Under the pieces are notes generated by a model, which worked only from the letters and a program-made list of their open reading frames with translations, did no database searches and was not told where the DNA came from. A stretch of 7,504 nt of DNA from Alistipes sp. Lineage in GTDB: Bacteria; Bacteroidota; Bacteroidia; Bacteroidales; Rikenellaceae. The translations under genes were made by a program, and so were the position numbers. Location: contig JAGBIR010000133.1 of NCBI GenBank assembly GCA_017934845.1, positions 1 to 7,504 on the forward strand, written 5' to 3'. Below, in pieces: positions 1 through 5,786 of the stretch (position 1 is the first letter of the stretch; every line of letters starts with the position of its first letter).

Positions 1-257
1 GCTCCTCGCCACATACGCGCACCCTTGATATCAACACCTATATAATTACAATTGGGGTTGCGGGCCGCCAGAGCAACAGTATATTCGCCCTTGCCGCAGC
101 CGAGCTCCAGAATTATAGGGTTATCGTTATGGAAGAAATCCTGATGCCAACGCCCCTTAAGAGGGTGATCCTTATGAAAAATCTCATCAAATTCGGGCTG
201 CACCATACAGCTGAACGTAAGATTTTCAGCAAAACGTCTGAGTTTATCTTTTCCCAT
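1..257 (-). CDS. trmB: tRNA (guanine-N7)-methyltransferase TrmB, N-terminal part (cut by window edge)
   Basis: This is the first 85 codons of a gene that runs off the left edge of the window. The reading starts MGKDKLRRFAENLTF. It carries the SAM-binding motif ILELGCGKGEYT at about residues 48-60, followed by GVDIKGARMWRG at about 74-85. Both are hallmarks of TrmB, the Rossmann-fold enzyme that uses S-adenosylmethionine to make m7G at position 46 of the tRNA variable loop. The ATG lies 9 bases after the gldH stop, so it is probably the last visible gene of the MATE-ricT-gldH-trmB run. No strong Shine-Dalgarno sequence is seen. The catalytic and tRNA-binding C-terminal half is outside the window, so intactness cannot be judged. 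The family call rests on motif recognition and is firm. Confidence 0.9.
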   Translation of the reverse strand, partial: MGKDKLRRFAENLTFSCMVQPEFDEIFHKDHPLKGRWHQDFFHNDNPIILELGCGKGEYTVALAARNPNCNYIGVDIKGARMWRG

Positions 258-266
258 TCTGTAAAG

Positions 267-731
267 TTATTTCAATCTAAAATTCACACCCGCCGACTCC
301 ACTCCGCTAAGGCTCTTCAGCGGACGTATCGTAAGGCGATATACGCCCTCCTTCGCCAGTGACACATCACCACGGTAGGGCATCACAATATCGGTATAAT
401 AGTCGGCTACGCCATCCCACTCGGCTTGGGCCTTAAGCTCAATACACTCGCTATAACGCAACGAGTCGGGCGTAAAAAATGTTATCTCAAGAGGTATCTC
501 TCGCTCGGTAAAGTTACGGTTGACGTGAAGCACAACATCCACATCGCAACGTGTAGCGGCAGTACTATTCTCGTAAAGAAGTTCCACGCGCTCGTTCCAA
601 TCGCCAATGTTCACATCACTGCTCACAACGCGATTATCCACGCCACGGCACTGCGCAGAGCATAGCGCAAGGGCCAGACACGCCATCCAACGCGCCACCA
701 AACGAGCTATATTTCCGACGCTTCGAGACAT
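267..731 (-). CDS. gldH: GldH-family lipoprotein
   Basis: The protein has 154 residues, the usual size for GldH. It has a basic N-terminus (R3, R10, R14), a hydrophobic stretch at about 16-27, then a beta-rich domain. The C-terminal pattern GVYRLTIRPLKSLSGVESAGV (129-149) and the W45 region fit the GldH family. In Flavobacterium, GldH is a lipoprotein needed for gliding, but homologs are common in non-motile Bacteroidales, where the role is unclear, so motility should not be inferred. The gene lies directly behind ricT, a pairing I recall as recurrent in this group. The start is supported by AGGAG (737-741) 5 bases ahead of the ATG. The gap to the ricT stop is only 2 bases, which suggests translational coupling. 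The lipobox is poor: candidate lipid cysteines are C24 (ALALC) and C28 (CSAQC), neither with the usual G/A/S at -1. Confidence 0.82.
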   Translation of the reverse strand: MSRSVGNIARLVARWMACLALALCSAQCRGVDNRVVSSDVNIGDWNERVELLYENSTAATRCDVDVVLHVNRNFTEREIPLEITFFTPDSLRYSECIELKAQAEWDGVADYYTDIVMPYRGDVSLAKEGVYRLTIRPLKSLSGVESAGVNFRLK

Positions 732-733
732 TG

Positions 734-2233
734 CTACTCCTGCTTGTCTGACGAAGTTTTCGCACCCGAATTGTTACCCTCCGCGCCATTGCCGGCTGCT
801 TCGTGACGATTACCACGACGCTGACGATGTCCACGACGATCCTGACGGTTGCCATTTTCGCGTGGTTCTCGCTGCTCACGACCCTCGCGTGGTTCGCGGC
901 TTTCACGACCTTCGCGCTGTTGTGTGTTCTGCTCCGCAGCTACGCCATTCTCCTGACGGTTATTCTGACTTCTGTCGCGACGATTATTTCGACGACCTTG
1001 GCGCTCGCCCTTCTCCTGACGCTCACTACGCTCCTGACGAGGTTGCTCCGCGCTACCCTCCTCCTGCTTGGCTGCGCCATCCATGGCACGCTTTTCCTTC
1101 TGACGCTGCGAATTATTGCGATTCTTCTTTCGGCGCTTTGACTGATTATCGAAACGAGTGATGCTATCCTCCTCGGTACGATATGTAGGCTCTTCAACCG
1201 GCTGCTGATCGCTGAACTCCTCGAGCGACTCAACCTTCTTACCAGCACGATTCATTGCCACGATCTCTCGCACACGCGATGTGGGAATAGTTACGACGTT
1301 CGACATAGTATCCTTGCTGGTACTGAACGACATAGTTCGTCCCAGAATATCGGTCTTAACCAAGTGGTACTCGCCATCCATAGCCTGCAACGGCTCACGC
1401 ACACGAGGCAAAGTCTGTCGGGCATCGGCATAGACGTCATACTCGTACATAAGACAGCACTTCAGCTTCGAACATTGACCCGCCAACTTCAATGGGTTGA
1501 GCGAGATATCCTGCACACGCGCTGCGTTTGTCGTAACACTCGAGAAGCTCGAAATCCACGACGCACAGCACAACTCGCGTCCGCAAGCACCAATACCGCC
1601 AATACGGCCAGCCTCCTGACGCGCACCAATCTGCTTCATCTCGATACGGATATGGAAACGCTCAGCAAAGACCTTGATAAGCTCGCGGAAATCGACACGA
1701 CCCTCGGCAATGTAGTAGAAGATTGCCTTAACCTTATCGCCCTGATACTCCACATCGCCAATCTTCATATCGAGGCCCATATCGGCAGCAATCTGGCGCG
1801 ACTGAATCATTGTATCGTGCTCCAGCGCAATAGCCTCCTGCCAACGCTCAATATCGTAGGGCTTAGCCTTGCGGTAGATCTTCTTGTACTCGCCATTGAA
1901 GGGAGTGAAGCCCGTACGGCGAATCTGCTTGGCTACCATATCGCCCGTAAGCGAGACAATACCAATATCGTGGCCCGGTGATGCCTCAACGGCAACAATA
2001 TCGCCACGCTTGAGCTGCAGATTATTCACATTACGATAATACGAGCGGCGCGTATTCTTAAAGCGCACCTCGAAGATATCGGTCGGCACATTGTCGGGAT
2101 ACTCATCCAGCCAAGCCGTCTCGTGCAGTTTATAACAACCCTCAACAGGCTCTACGCGCAGCTCATCGCCGCAATCACACAACGTAAATCCTCGTCCGGG
2201 TTCGGGTATATGTTTTTTAGAACAGTTGTCCAT
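734..2233 (-). CDS. ricT: RicT/PSP1-domain protein with long charged C-terminal tail
   Basis: The protein has 499 residues. The PSP1/RicT core spans about residues 50-330. Its signature is GGIGACGRELCC (212-223), then ISLNPLKLAGQCSKLKCCLMYE (243-264), giving cysteines C217, C222, C223, C254, C259 and C260. In Bacillus subtilis RicT (YaaT) the matching cysteines take part in iron-sulfur binding within the RicA-RicF-RicT complex, which affects RNase Y and mRNA maturation. Whether this holds in Bacteroidota is unknown. The B. subtilis protein is about 275 residues, so the tail here (about 340-499) is an extension. It is rich in R, E, Q, N and G, looks disordered and could bind RNA (inference). 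A separate N-terminal extension holds C4, C19, C21 and C33. The gene follows the MATE gene by 35 bases and is probably coupled to gldH behind it. No clear Shine-Dalgarno precedes the ATG. Confidence 0.9.
   Translation of the reverse strand: MDNCSKKHIPEPGRGFTLCDCGDELRVEPVEGCYKLHETAWLDEYPDNVPTDIFEVRFKNTRRSYYRNVNNLQLKRGDIVAVEASPGHDIGIVSLTGDMVAKQIRRTGFTPFNGEYKKIYRKAKPYDIERWQEAIALEHDTMIQSRQIAADMGLDMKIGDVEYQGDKVKAIFYYIAEGRVDFRELIKVFAERFHIRIEMKQIGARQEAGRIGGIGACGRELCCASWISSFSSVTTNAARVQDISLNPLKLAGQCSKLKCCLMYEYDVYADARQTLPRVREPLQAMDGEYHLVKTDILGRTMSFSTSKDTMSNVVTIPTSRVREIVAMNRAGKKVESLEEFSDQQPVEEPTYRTEEDSITRFDNQSKRRKKNRNNSQRQKEKRAMDGAAKQEEGSAEQPRQERSERQEKGERQGRRNNRRDRSQNNRQENGVAAEQNTQQREGRESREPREGREQREPRENGNRQDRRGHRQRRGNRHEAAGNGAEGNNSGAKTSSDKQE
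861..914 (-). repeat. two-copy 27-base tandem repeat inside the ricT tail
   Basis: Bases 861-887 and 888-914 are imperfect direct copies. Both begin CGTGGTTC on the plus strand and share TCACGACC. In the protein they encode the 9-residue units EGRESREPR and EGREQREPR (residues 441-458). The repeat keeps the reading frame, so copy number could vary without breaking the gene. It lies in the low-complexity Arg/Glu tail and probably arose by slippage or unequal exchange. Confidence 0.8.
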
Positions 2234-2249
2234 AGATGCAAAATTTTCG

Positions 2250-2257
2250 TAAAGATA
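2250..2257 (-). promoter_or_regulatory. possible internal promoter ahead of ricT
   Basis: On the minus strand the bases read TATCTTTA, one mismatch from the Bacteroidota -7 consensus TAnnTTTG. The ATG of ricT follows after 16 bases. The expected TTTG at -33 is not seen; the region upstream is an A-rich run at the end of the MATE gene. It could give ricT-gldH-trmB transcription independent of the exporter gene, but this is weak evidence. Confidence 0.3.
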
Positions 2258-2268
2258 AGAATTTTTTT

Positions 2269-3675
2269 TTAATTTTCAGCGGTCTGAGCGCCTCTTATCT
2301 CGAGTCGTCGAACATTACGCCTTACGCGCAGGATAGTGAGCAACGCGCAGGTTGACAATCCGACGATAAATCCCATAATGAGTCCTACGGCACCAAAGCC
2401 GCAATCGAAGGCCAGAAAATAGCCCACAGGGATATTAACAACAACATACGACAGCACCACGATGGGCATAATAACCTTCACATCCTGCAAGCCGCGCAGA
2501 ATACTGATCGATATGGCCTGCAAGCAGTCAGACACCTGAAACAGCGCGATAAAGATAAGCATCGTTGCCGTAAGTTCAATCGTAGGCTCAGAAGATGTAA
2601 ACAGGCGCGGGATGTCGTAACGGAAGATGATGAACAGCACAGCCACGGTAACGTTCCACATAAGGCCCAGCATATACGCAGCGTTTACCGTACGGCGCAG
2701 CGAGGAGAACTCCCTGCGACCATAGATATGCGAGCAGAGGATTGTCGTTGCCGAGCCGATTGCCACCACAATCATAAACGTCACATTCATCATGTTGGTA
2801 CCTATCTGGTAGGCACTTACGGCGTGAGCTCCAAATGCCAATACCAGCACTCCCGCCACCACAAAGGCACTCGCCTCCATAAGCATCTGGAATGCAATAG
2901 GTGTGCCGACCTTTAGAATCTGAAATACGGTGCGAAGCTGAAGCACAGAGCGCGAGAAAAGCCCCGAGGTGTACTCCTTGAAGCGAGGCGTCCAAAGGAA
3001 GTAGCCAACCAGCACAACAGCCTGCAACATACGCGCAATGAAGGTTGCATAGCCAGCACCCACGGCACCCATCTCGCTGAAGCCAAACTTACCAAAAATA
3101 AACACCCAATTAAGGAAGATATTTACCACATTGGCTATGATGACCGACACCATCGCAATGCGCGTATTTCCCAAGCCCTCAAGGAATTGCTTGACCGTAC
3201 ATACCAGCATTATTGGCACCATACTCCACACCACCGAGTCGTAGTAAGGCAACGCCATCTCGACCACCGCACCCACCGAATCATCGGCCGTACCCGTCAT
3301 TACACCGCCCAACATAGCCAGCAGCGGGCGCATTGCACTCAACACGCCAACGGCCATTAGACCAATCACCAAAAACAAAGCCGCACCATTCTGCAACAGA
3401 GTCTTAACATGGCCACGTTCATCGCGCGCAAAATGCTCTCCGACCAGAGGCGTAAGGCCAAACGAGAGGCCCATTGCAGCAACAAAGACAATATAGAACA
3501 AGCTGGTCGCAAACGACACTGCGGCAAGCGGCGTAGGATCCTCTCCGCCATAGTGGCCGACCATAGCCGTATCGGCAAACTGAACGGCAATCTGGCCAAT
3601 CTGCGACAGGATAACGGGCATTGCAAGTTGCAGATTTGCTTTATAATATGGTTTATATGTTGACAAAAGTTTCAT
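2269..3675 (-). CDS. MATE-family multidrug/Na+ (or H+) antiporter
   Basis: The protein has 468 residues and about twelve hydrophobic segments, the normal size and shape for a NorM-type MATE exporter in the inner membrane. The first helix carries LAMPVILSQIGQIAVQFADT (17-36), where D35 sits at the position of the conserved cation-coupling aspartate of NorM proteins. The inter-helix motif EGLGNTRIAM (166-175), then NIFLNWVFIFGKFG (185-198) and MGAVGAGYAT (202-211), are also typical. Such proteins export cationic drugs, dyes or metabolites in exchange for Na+ or H+; the substrate cannot be read from the sequence. The gene is divergent from an AraC-type regulator and lies 35 bases upstream of ricT, so it may be co-transcribed with the housekeeping genes. 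The ATG sits only 8 bases after a perfect -7 box and has no Shine-Dalgarno sequence. Confidence 0.95.
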   Translation of the reverse strand: MKLLSTYKPYYKANLQLAMPVILSQIGQIAVQFADTAMVGHYGGEDPTPLAAVSFATSLFYIVFVAAMGLSFGLTPLVGEHFARDERGHVKTLLQNGAALFLVIGLMAVGVLSAMRPLLAMLGGVMTGTADDSVGAVVEMALPYYDSVVWSMVPIMLVCTVKQFLEGLGNTRIAMVSVIIANVVNIFLNWVFIFGKFGFSEMGAVGAGYATFIARMLQAVVLVGYFLWTPRFKEYTSGLFSRSVLQLRTVFQILKVGTPIAFQMLMEASAFVVAGVLVLAFGAHAVSAYQIGTNMMNVTFMIVVAIGSATTILCSHIYGRREFSSLRRTVNAAYMLGLMWNVTVAVLFIIFRYDIPRLFTSSEPTIELTATMLIFIALFQVSDCLQAISISILRGLQDVKVIMPIVVLSYVVVNIPVGYFLAFDCGFGAVGLIMGFIVGLSTCALLTILRVRRNVRRLEIRGAQTAEN

Positions 3676-3683
3676 AGCGACGG

Positions 3684-3691
3684 CAAAGATA
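3684..3691 (-). promoter_or_regulatory. -7 promoter element of the MATE gene
   Basis: On the minus strand this reads TATCTTTG, a perfect match to the Bacteroidota -7 consensus TAnnTTTG. The MATE start codon (3673-3675) begins after only 8 bases, so the predicted leader is at most a few bases. No TTTG is found at the expected -33 distance, which suggests either a weak promoter or one that depends on an activator. Confidence 0.6.
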
Positions 3692-3765
3692 CAATTTTAG
3701 CGGCAATTTTACGTTACATATTACGGCAGCAGAGAGTGAAACAGCCCATTATGGAATATAAATCG

Positions 3766-3780
3766 TTTGCATTGTGCAAA
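3766..3780. promoter_or_regulatory. 15-base inverted repeat, possible operator
   Basis: The bases form TTTGCA-TTG-TGCAAA, a perfect 6-base inverted repeat with a 3-base centre. It lies between the two divergent promoters, about 55 bases ahead of the regulator's -33 box and about 75 bases ahead of the MATE -7 box. The symmetry fits a dimeric regulator site, but no factor can be named and chance is possible. Confidence 0.3.
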
Positions 3781-3834
3781 AATGACCAATTATATGCCAT
3801 ACGATACACTAAATAGCCAATAAGTACACTACAC

Positions 3835-3865
3835 TTTGTAATATTACTTAATATGACTAATTTTG
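3835..3865 (+). promoter_or_regulatory. promoter of the AraC-family gene
   Basis: TTTG at 3835-3838 is followed, after a 19-base spacer, by TAATTTTG at 3858-3865. Both boxes match the Bacteroidota consensus (TTTG at -33, TAnnTTTG at -7) exactly and with correct spacing. Transcription should begin near 3870, leaving an AT-rich leader of roughly 35 bases with no Shine-Dalgarno sequence before the ATG at 3905. Copies of TACACT at 3805-3810, 3825-3830 and 3830-3835 lie just upstream of, and overlap, the -33 box. Confidence 0.8.
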
Positions 3866-3904
3866 TTGGCACATAAGTAAGAAATAATATTAAATTAAAT
3901 ACAA

Positions 3905-4813
3905 ATGATACAATACATTGATTGGTTACCACAACTTGAATCGGTGAAAGATGTGATCGGCATCGAGAACCAGATTGCTCTTTTCACCTACTCCGAGATT
4001 GTAAAGAACATCACATCGGAGCAAGAGCAGAAGTATATACGCGAAATAATAGGTTCGCCCCATAAATTCGACTTCTTCGCAATGGTACATCACACCAAAG
4101 GCTCTATGCACTGCAGGGTCGATATGCAAGATTACGACCTTACCGAGCCCAACAACAGCATTAAGCTCGCGCCGGGTCAGATTGTCGAGGTTGTAAGCCT
4201 TAGCGATGATTTTGACGCAACGATGATGATTCTCTCGAAGCGTTTTGTAGAGGATCTGATGGTCTATCTGAATGGTCAGTTCTCGTTCCGCTCGCGCAGA
4301 GGTCTTGAGCTAATCGAGCATCTCACGCCCGAGGACATGACTATGGAGCAGCACTTCCTGAAGGGCGTAAAGCACATCCTTTCGAACAAGGATAACCCAT
4401 ACCGCCTGAAGGTGTTACAGCACGCCATAATGGCAATTTTCTACTCGTCGGAGAAGATTCGCAACATAACCGACAGCGACTCTTCACGCTCGAATGCCGA
4501 CGTACTGGCAAAGGAGTTTATTAACTTGGTGCAGGAGCATTTCCGCGAGGAGCGTCAGTTGCAGTTCTATGCCGACAAGCTCTGCATCACACCACGTTAT
4601 CTGTCGCGCGTTGTAAAGGAGGCAACAGGCTCTTCAGCGGCCGAGTGGATCGAACGACACGTTGTGCTGGAGGCTCGTGCGCTGCTTAAGTCAACAAATA
4701 TGACCATCCAACAGATTAGCAACTACCTGAACTTCCCGTCGCAGACCTTCTTCGGCAAATACTTCAAACGCCGAATGGGTATCTCGCCAAAGGAGTACCG
4801 CCGTGTAGGGTAA
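3905..4813 (+). CDS. AraC/XylS-family transcriptional regulator
   Basis: The protein has 302 residues, the usual size for an AraC-type regulator. The first ~190 residues form an N-terminal sensor part, probably cupin-like at about 25-115, with no ligand recognisable. The C-terminal ~100 residues hold the two helix-turn-helix units: about 220-240 (FYADKLCITPRYLSRVVKEA) and about 267-290 (TIQQISNYLNFPSQTFFGKY). The family signature FKRRMGISPKEYRR (287-300) closes the domain. Lysine/arginine content and the ISPKEYR ending are typical of Bacteroidales members of the family. The gene is divergent from the MATE exporter, so control of the exporter and of itself is a reasonable inference, not shown. 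It has its own strong promoter and ends in a two-way terminator. There is no Shine-Dalgarno ahead of the start, as is common in this phylum. Confidence 0.92.
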   Translation: MIQYIDWLPQLESVKDVIGIENQIALFTYSEIVKNITSEQEQKYIREIIGSPHKFDFFAMVHHTKGSMHCRVDMQDYDLTEPNNSIKLAPGQIVEVVSLSDDFDATMMILSKRFVEDLMVYLNGQFSFRSRRGLELIEHLTPEDMTMEQHFLKGVKHILSNKDNPYRLKVLQHAIMAIFYSSEKIRNITDSDSSRSNADVLAKEFINLVQEHFREERQLQFYADKLCITPRYLSRVVKEATGSSAAEWIERHVVLEARALLKSTNMTIQQISNYLNFPSQTFFGKYFKRRMGISPKEYRRVG

Positions 4814-4816
4814 AAG

Positions 4817-4854
4817 AAAAAAAACAGACAGCTTCGATGATGCTGTCTGTTTTT
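4817..4854. terminator. two-way intrinsic terminator between araC-type and nigD-like genes
   Basis: CAGACAGC (4825-4832) pairs with GCTGTCTG (4842-4849) around a 9-base loop. An A-run (4817-4824) lies on the left and a T-run (4850-4854) on the right, which extend the stem and give a U-tract in either direction. It starts 3 bases after the regulator stop and ends 18 bases before the stop of the convergent lipoprotein gene, so one hairpin can end both transcripts. Confidence 0.88.
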
Positions 4855-4872
4855 GTTTCGAGGATTATTCTC

Positions 4873-5625
4873 CTACTTTGCAAACTTATACTCGGCAACC
4901 GAAATATCGGCACTCTTAAAGTCGCGGTAGAGGATCTTGATTCCGAAATAGTCGTTTGTAATATCCTTATTAATCATCTCGTCGGTCAAATAGAAGCTGA
5001 TGATATTCTCGGCACTTGTGTGGGTTGAAGTATCCGCGCCTACGCTATGGTGTAACTCAAGATAGAGATAACCATCGTCGTTCTTGGGATAGCCCAATGC
5101 AAATGTACCCTTACGCTCGGGATTATATACCAGCTGGAAATCGTGCTTGTCGGTCATCGATGCGCCACCGCAACGATAGATATACTGGATATTGAGGAAA
5201 CGATCGCGCGCATAAGAGATACCGCCCGAATAGTAAGGCAACTCCACGCCTGCTGTATATTTTTCGATAATATCGTCGGTAATACCCATCTTTACGGGTA
5301 CGGTCTTCAACTCCACAAGCTGCGAAACGTTAATCGTATGGTCAAATCCCAACATAGGCTGCGTAGCTACATCTGTATAGGCAACCAAAGCACGAGCCTC
5401 GCCCTTAAAGTAGGCACTCTTCGACACGGTAAGGTCAGAGCCGTTCTCGATAAATGCTCGCTTATTGTCATCAAAAATAGCATACATACCCGACAATGCG
5501 TCACCATCGACGATGCTCACAACTGCTGTATTCATTGGCTCATAGTCCGAATCGCTGCTCCAGCAAGATACGCCCATTACCATCGCAGTAGCGGCCATTG
5601 CCATAACACTAAAAAATCTTTTCAT
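4873..5625 (-). CDS. NigD-like lipoprotein (copy 1)
   Basis: The protein has 250 residues from the start chosen here. It opens MKRFFSVMAM, with a lipoprotein-type signal ending in MGVSC, so C21 is the likely lipid anchor. After it come a NigD N-terminal domain (about 35-120) and a C-terminal domain (about 130-248) with SYARDRFLNIQY (137-148), the block YPKNDDGYLYLELHH (179-193) and YFGIKILYRD (226-235). NigD was named from the nigrescin bacteriocin cluster of Prevotella nigrescens; its molecular function is unknown and most homologs are not near bacteriocins. The residues behind C21 are WSSDSDYE, acidic as in Bacteroides surface-export signals, so surface display is possible. An in-frame ATG at 5631 lies directly against the AGAAAGG ribosome site; the ATG at 5625 sits 6 bases from it and is preferred. 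The gene is a paralog of the one at 6466-7212. Confidence 0.85.
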   Translation of the reverse strand: MKRFFSVMAMAATAMVMGVSCWSSDSDYEPMNTAVVSIVDGDALSGMYAIFDDNKRAFIENGSDLTVSKSAYFKGEARALVAYTDVATQPMLGFDHTINVSQLVELKTVPVKMGITDDIIEKYTAGVELPYYSGGISYARDRFLNIQYIYRCGGASMTDKHDFQLVYNPERKGTFALGYPKNDDGYLYLELHHSVGADTSTHTSAENIISFYLTDEMINKDITNDYFGIKILYRDFKSADISVAEYKFAK

Positions 5626-5631
5626 ATTCAT

Positions 5632-5638
5632 CCTTTCT
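5632..5638 (-). promoter_or_regulatory. ribosome binding site deciding the start of NigD-like copy 1
   Basis: The minus strand reads AGAAAGG here. It is 6 bases from the ATG ending at 5625 but has no gap to the upstream in-frame ATG at 5629-5631. This favours the downstream start, which also gives the standard signal-peptide beginning MKRFF. A recognisable ribosome site is notable because the other promoters' genes in this window lack one. Confidence 0.6.
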
Positions 5639-5670
5639 TCTTAAATAATTATACTCTACAAATTCGAACG

Positions 5671-5678
5671 CAAAGATA
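5671..5678 (-). promoter_or_regulatory. -7 promoter element of NigD-like copy 1
   Basis: The minus strand reads TATCTTTG, an exact Bacteroidota -7 match, 45 bases ahead of the preferred start codon. A GTTG lies upstream at a 17-base spacing, shorter than the usual 19-21, so the -33 box is doubtful. TGCAA (5679-5683) and TTGCA (5691-5695) form a small inverted repeat within the spacer. Confidence 0.6.
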
Positions 5679-5748
5679 TGCAAAATATTATTGCACAACG
5701 CCTCGCCGTAGCTTTTTTTCGCATATTTTTCATCCCCAAGGGCTGAAG

Positions 5749-5780
5749 TTTGGAGTTTTCGGCCAATAATGTTATCTTTG
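5749..5780 (+). promoter_or_regulatory. promoter of the HAD phosphatase gene
   Basis: TTTG at 5749-5752 and TATCTTTG at 5773-5780, separated by 20 bases, match both Bacteroidota promoter boxes exactly. The start codon begins 6 bases after the -7 box, so transcription should begin within a few bases of, or exactly at, the ATG. No Shine-Dalgarno sequence lies between, which fits a leaderless or near-leaderless message. Confidence 0.8.
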
Positions 5781-5786
5781 TAGAGT

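Noticed and set aside
267..731. Reading gldH as proof of gliding motility
   Set aside because: GldH homologs are found in non-motile Bacteroidales, and no other gliding genes are in the window.
607..1161. Long plus-strand open frame (184 codons) opposite the ricT tail and gldH start, with other overlapping frames at 803-1141 and 940-1248
   Set aside because: They are antisense or alternate readings of the Arg/Glu-rich repeat region. The translations are Arg/His/Asp- or Leu/Thr-rich with no domain, while the minus-strand frame gives a clear RicT protein.
1364..1981. Plus-strand open frame of 205 codons opposite the RicT core
   Set aside because: The opposite strand encodes the conserved cysteine-rich RicT signature; this frame has no recognisable motif, promoter or ribosome site.
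5711..5730. T-rich run near 5712-5730 as a terminator
   Set aside because: No stable stem precedes the T-run on either strand, and both flanking genes start, rather than end, here.
5143..5769. Plus-strand open frame of 208 codons over NigD-like copy 1
   Set aside because: It is antisense to a clear lipoprotein gene, runs across its promoter, and has no family resemblance.
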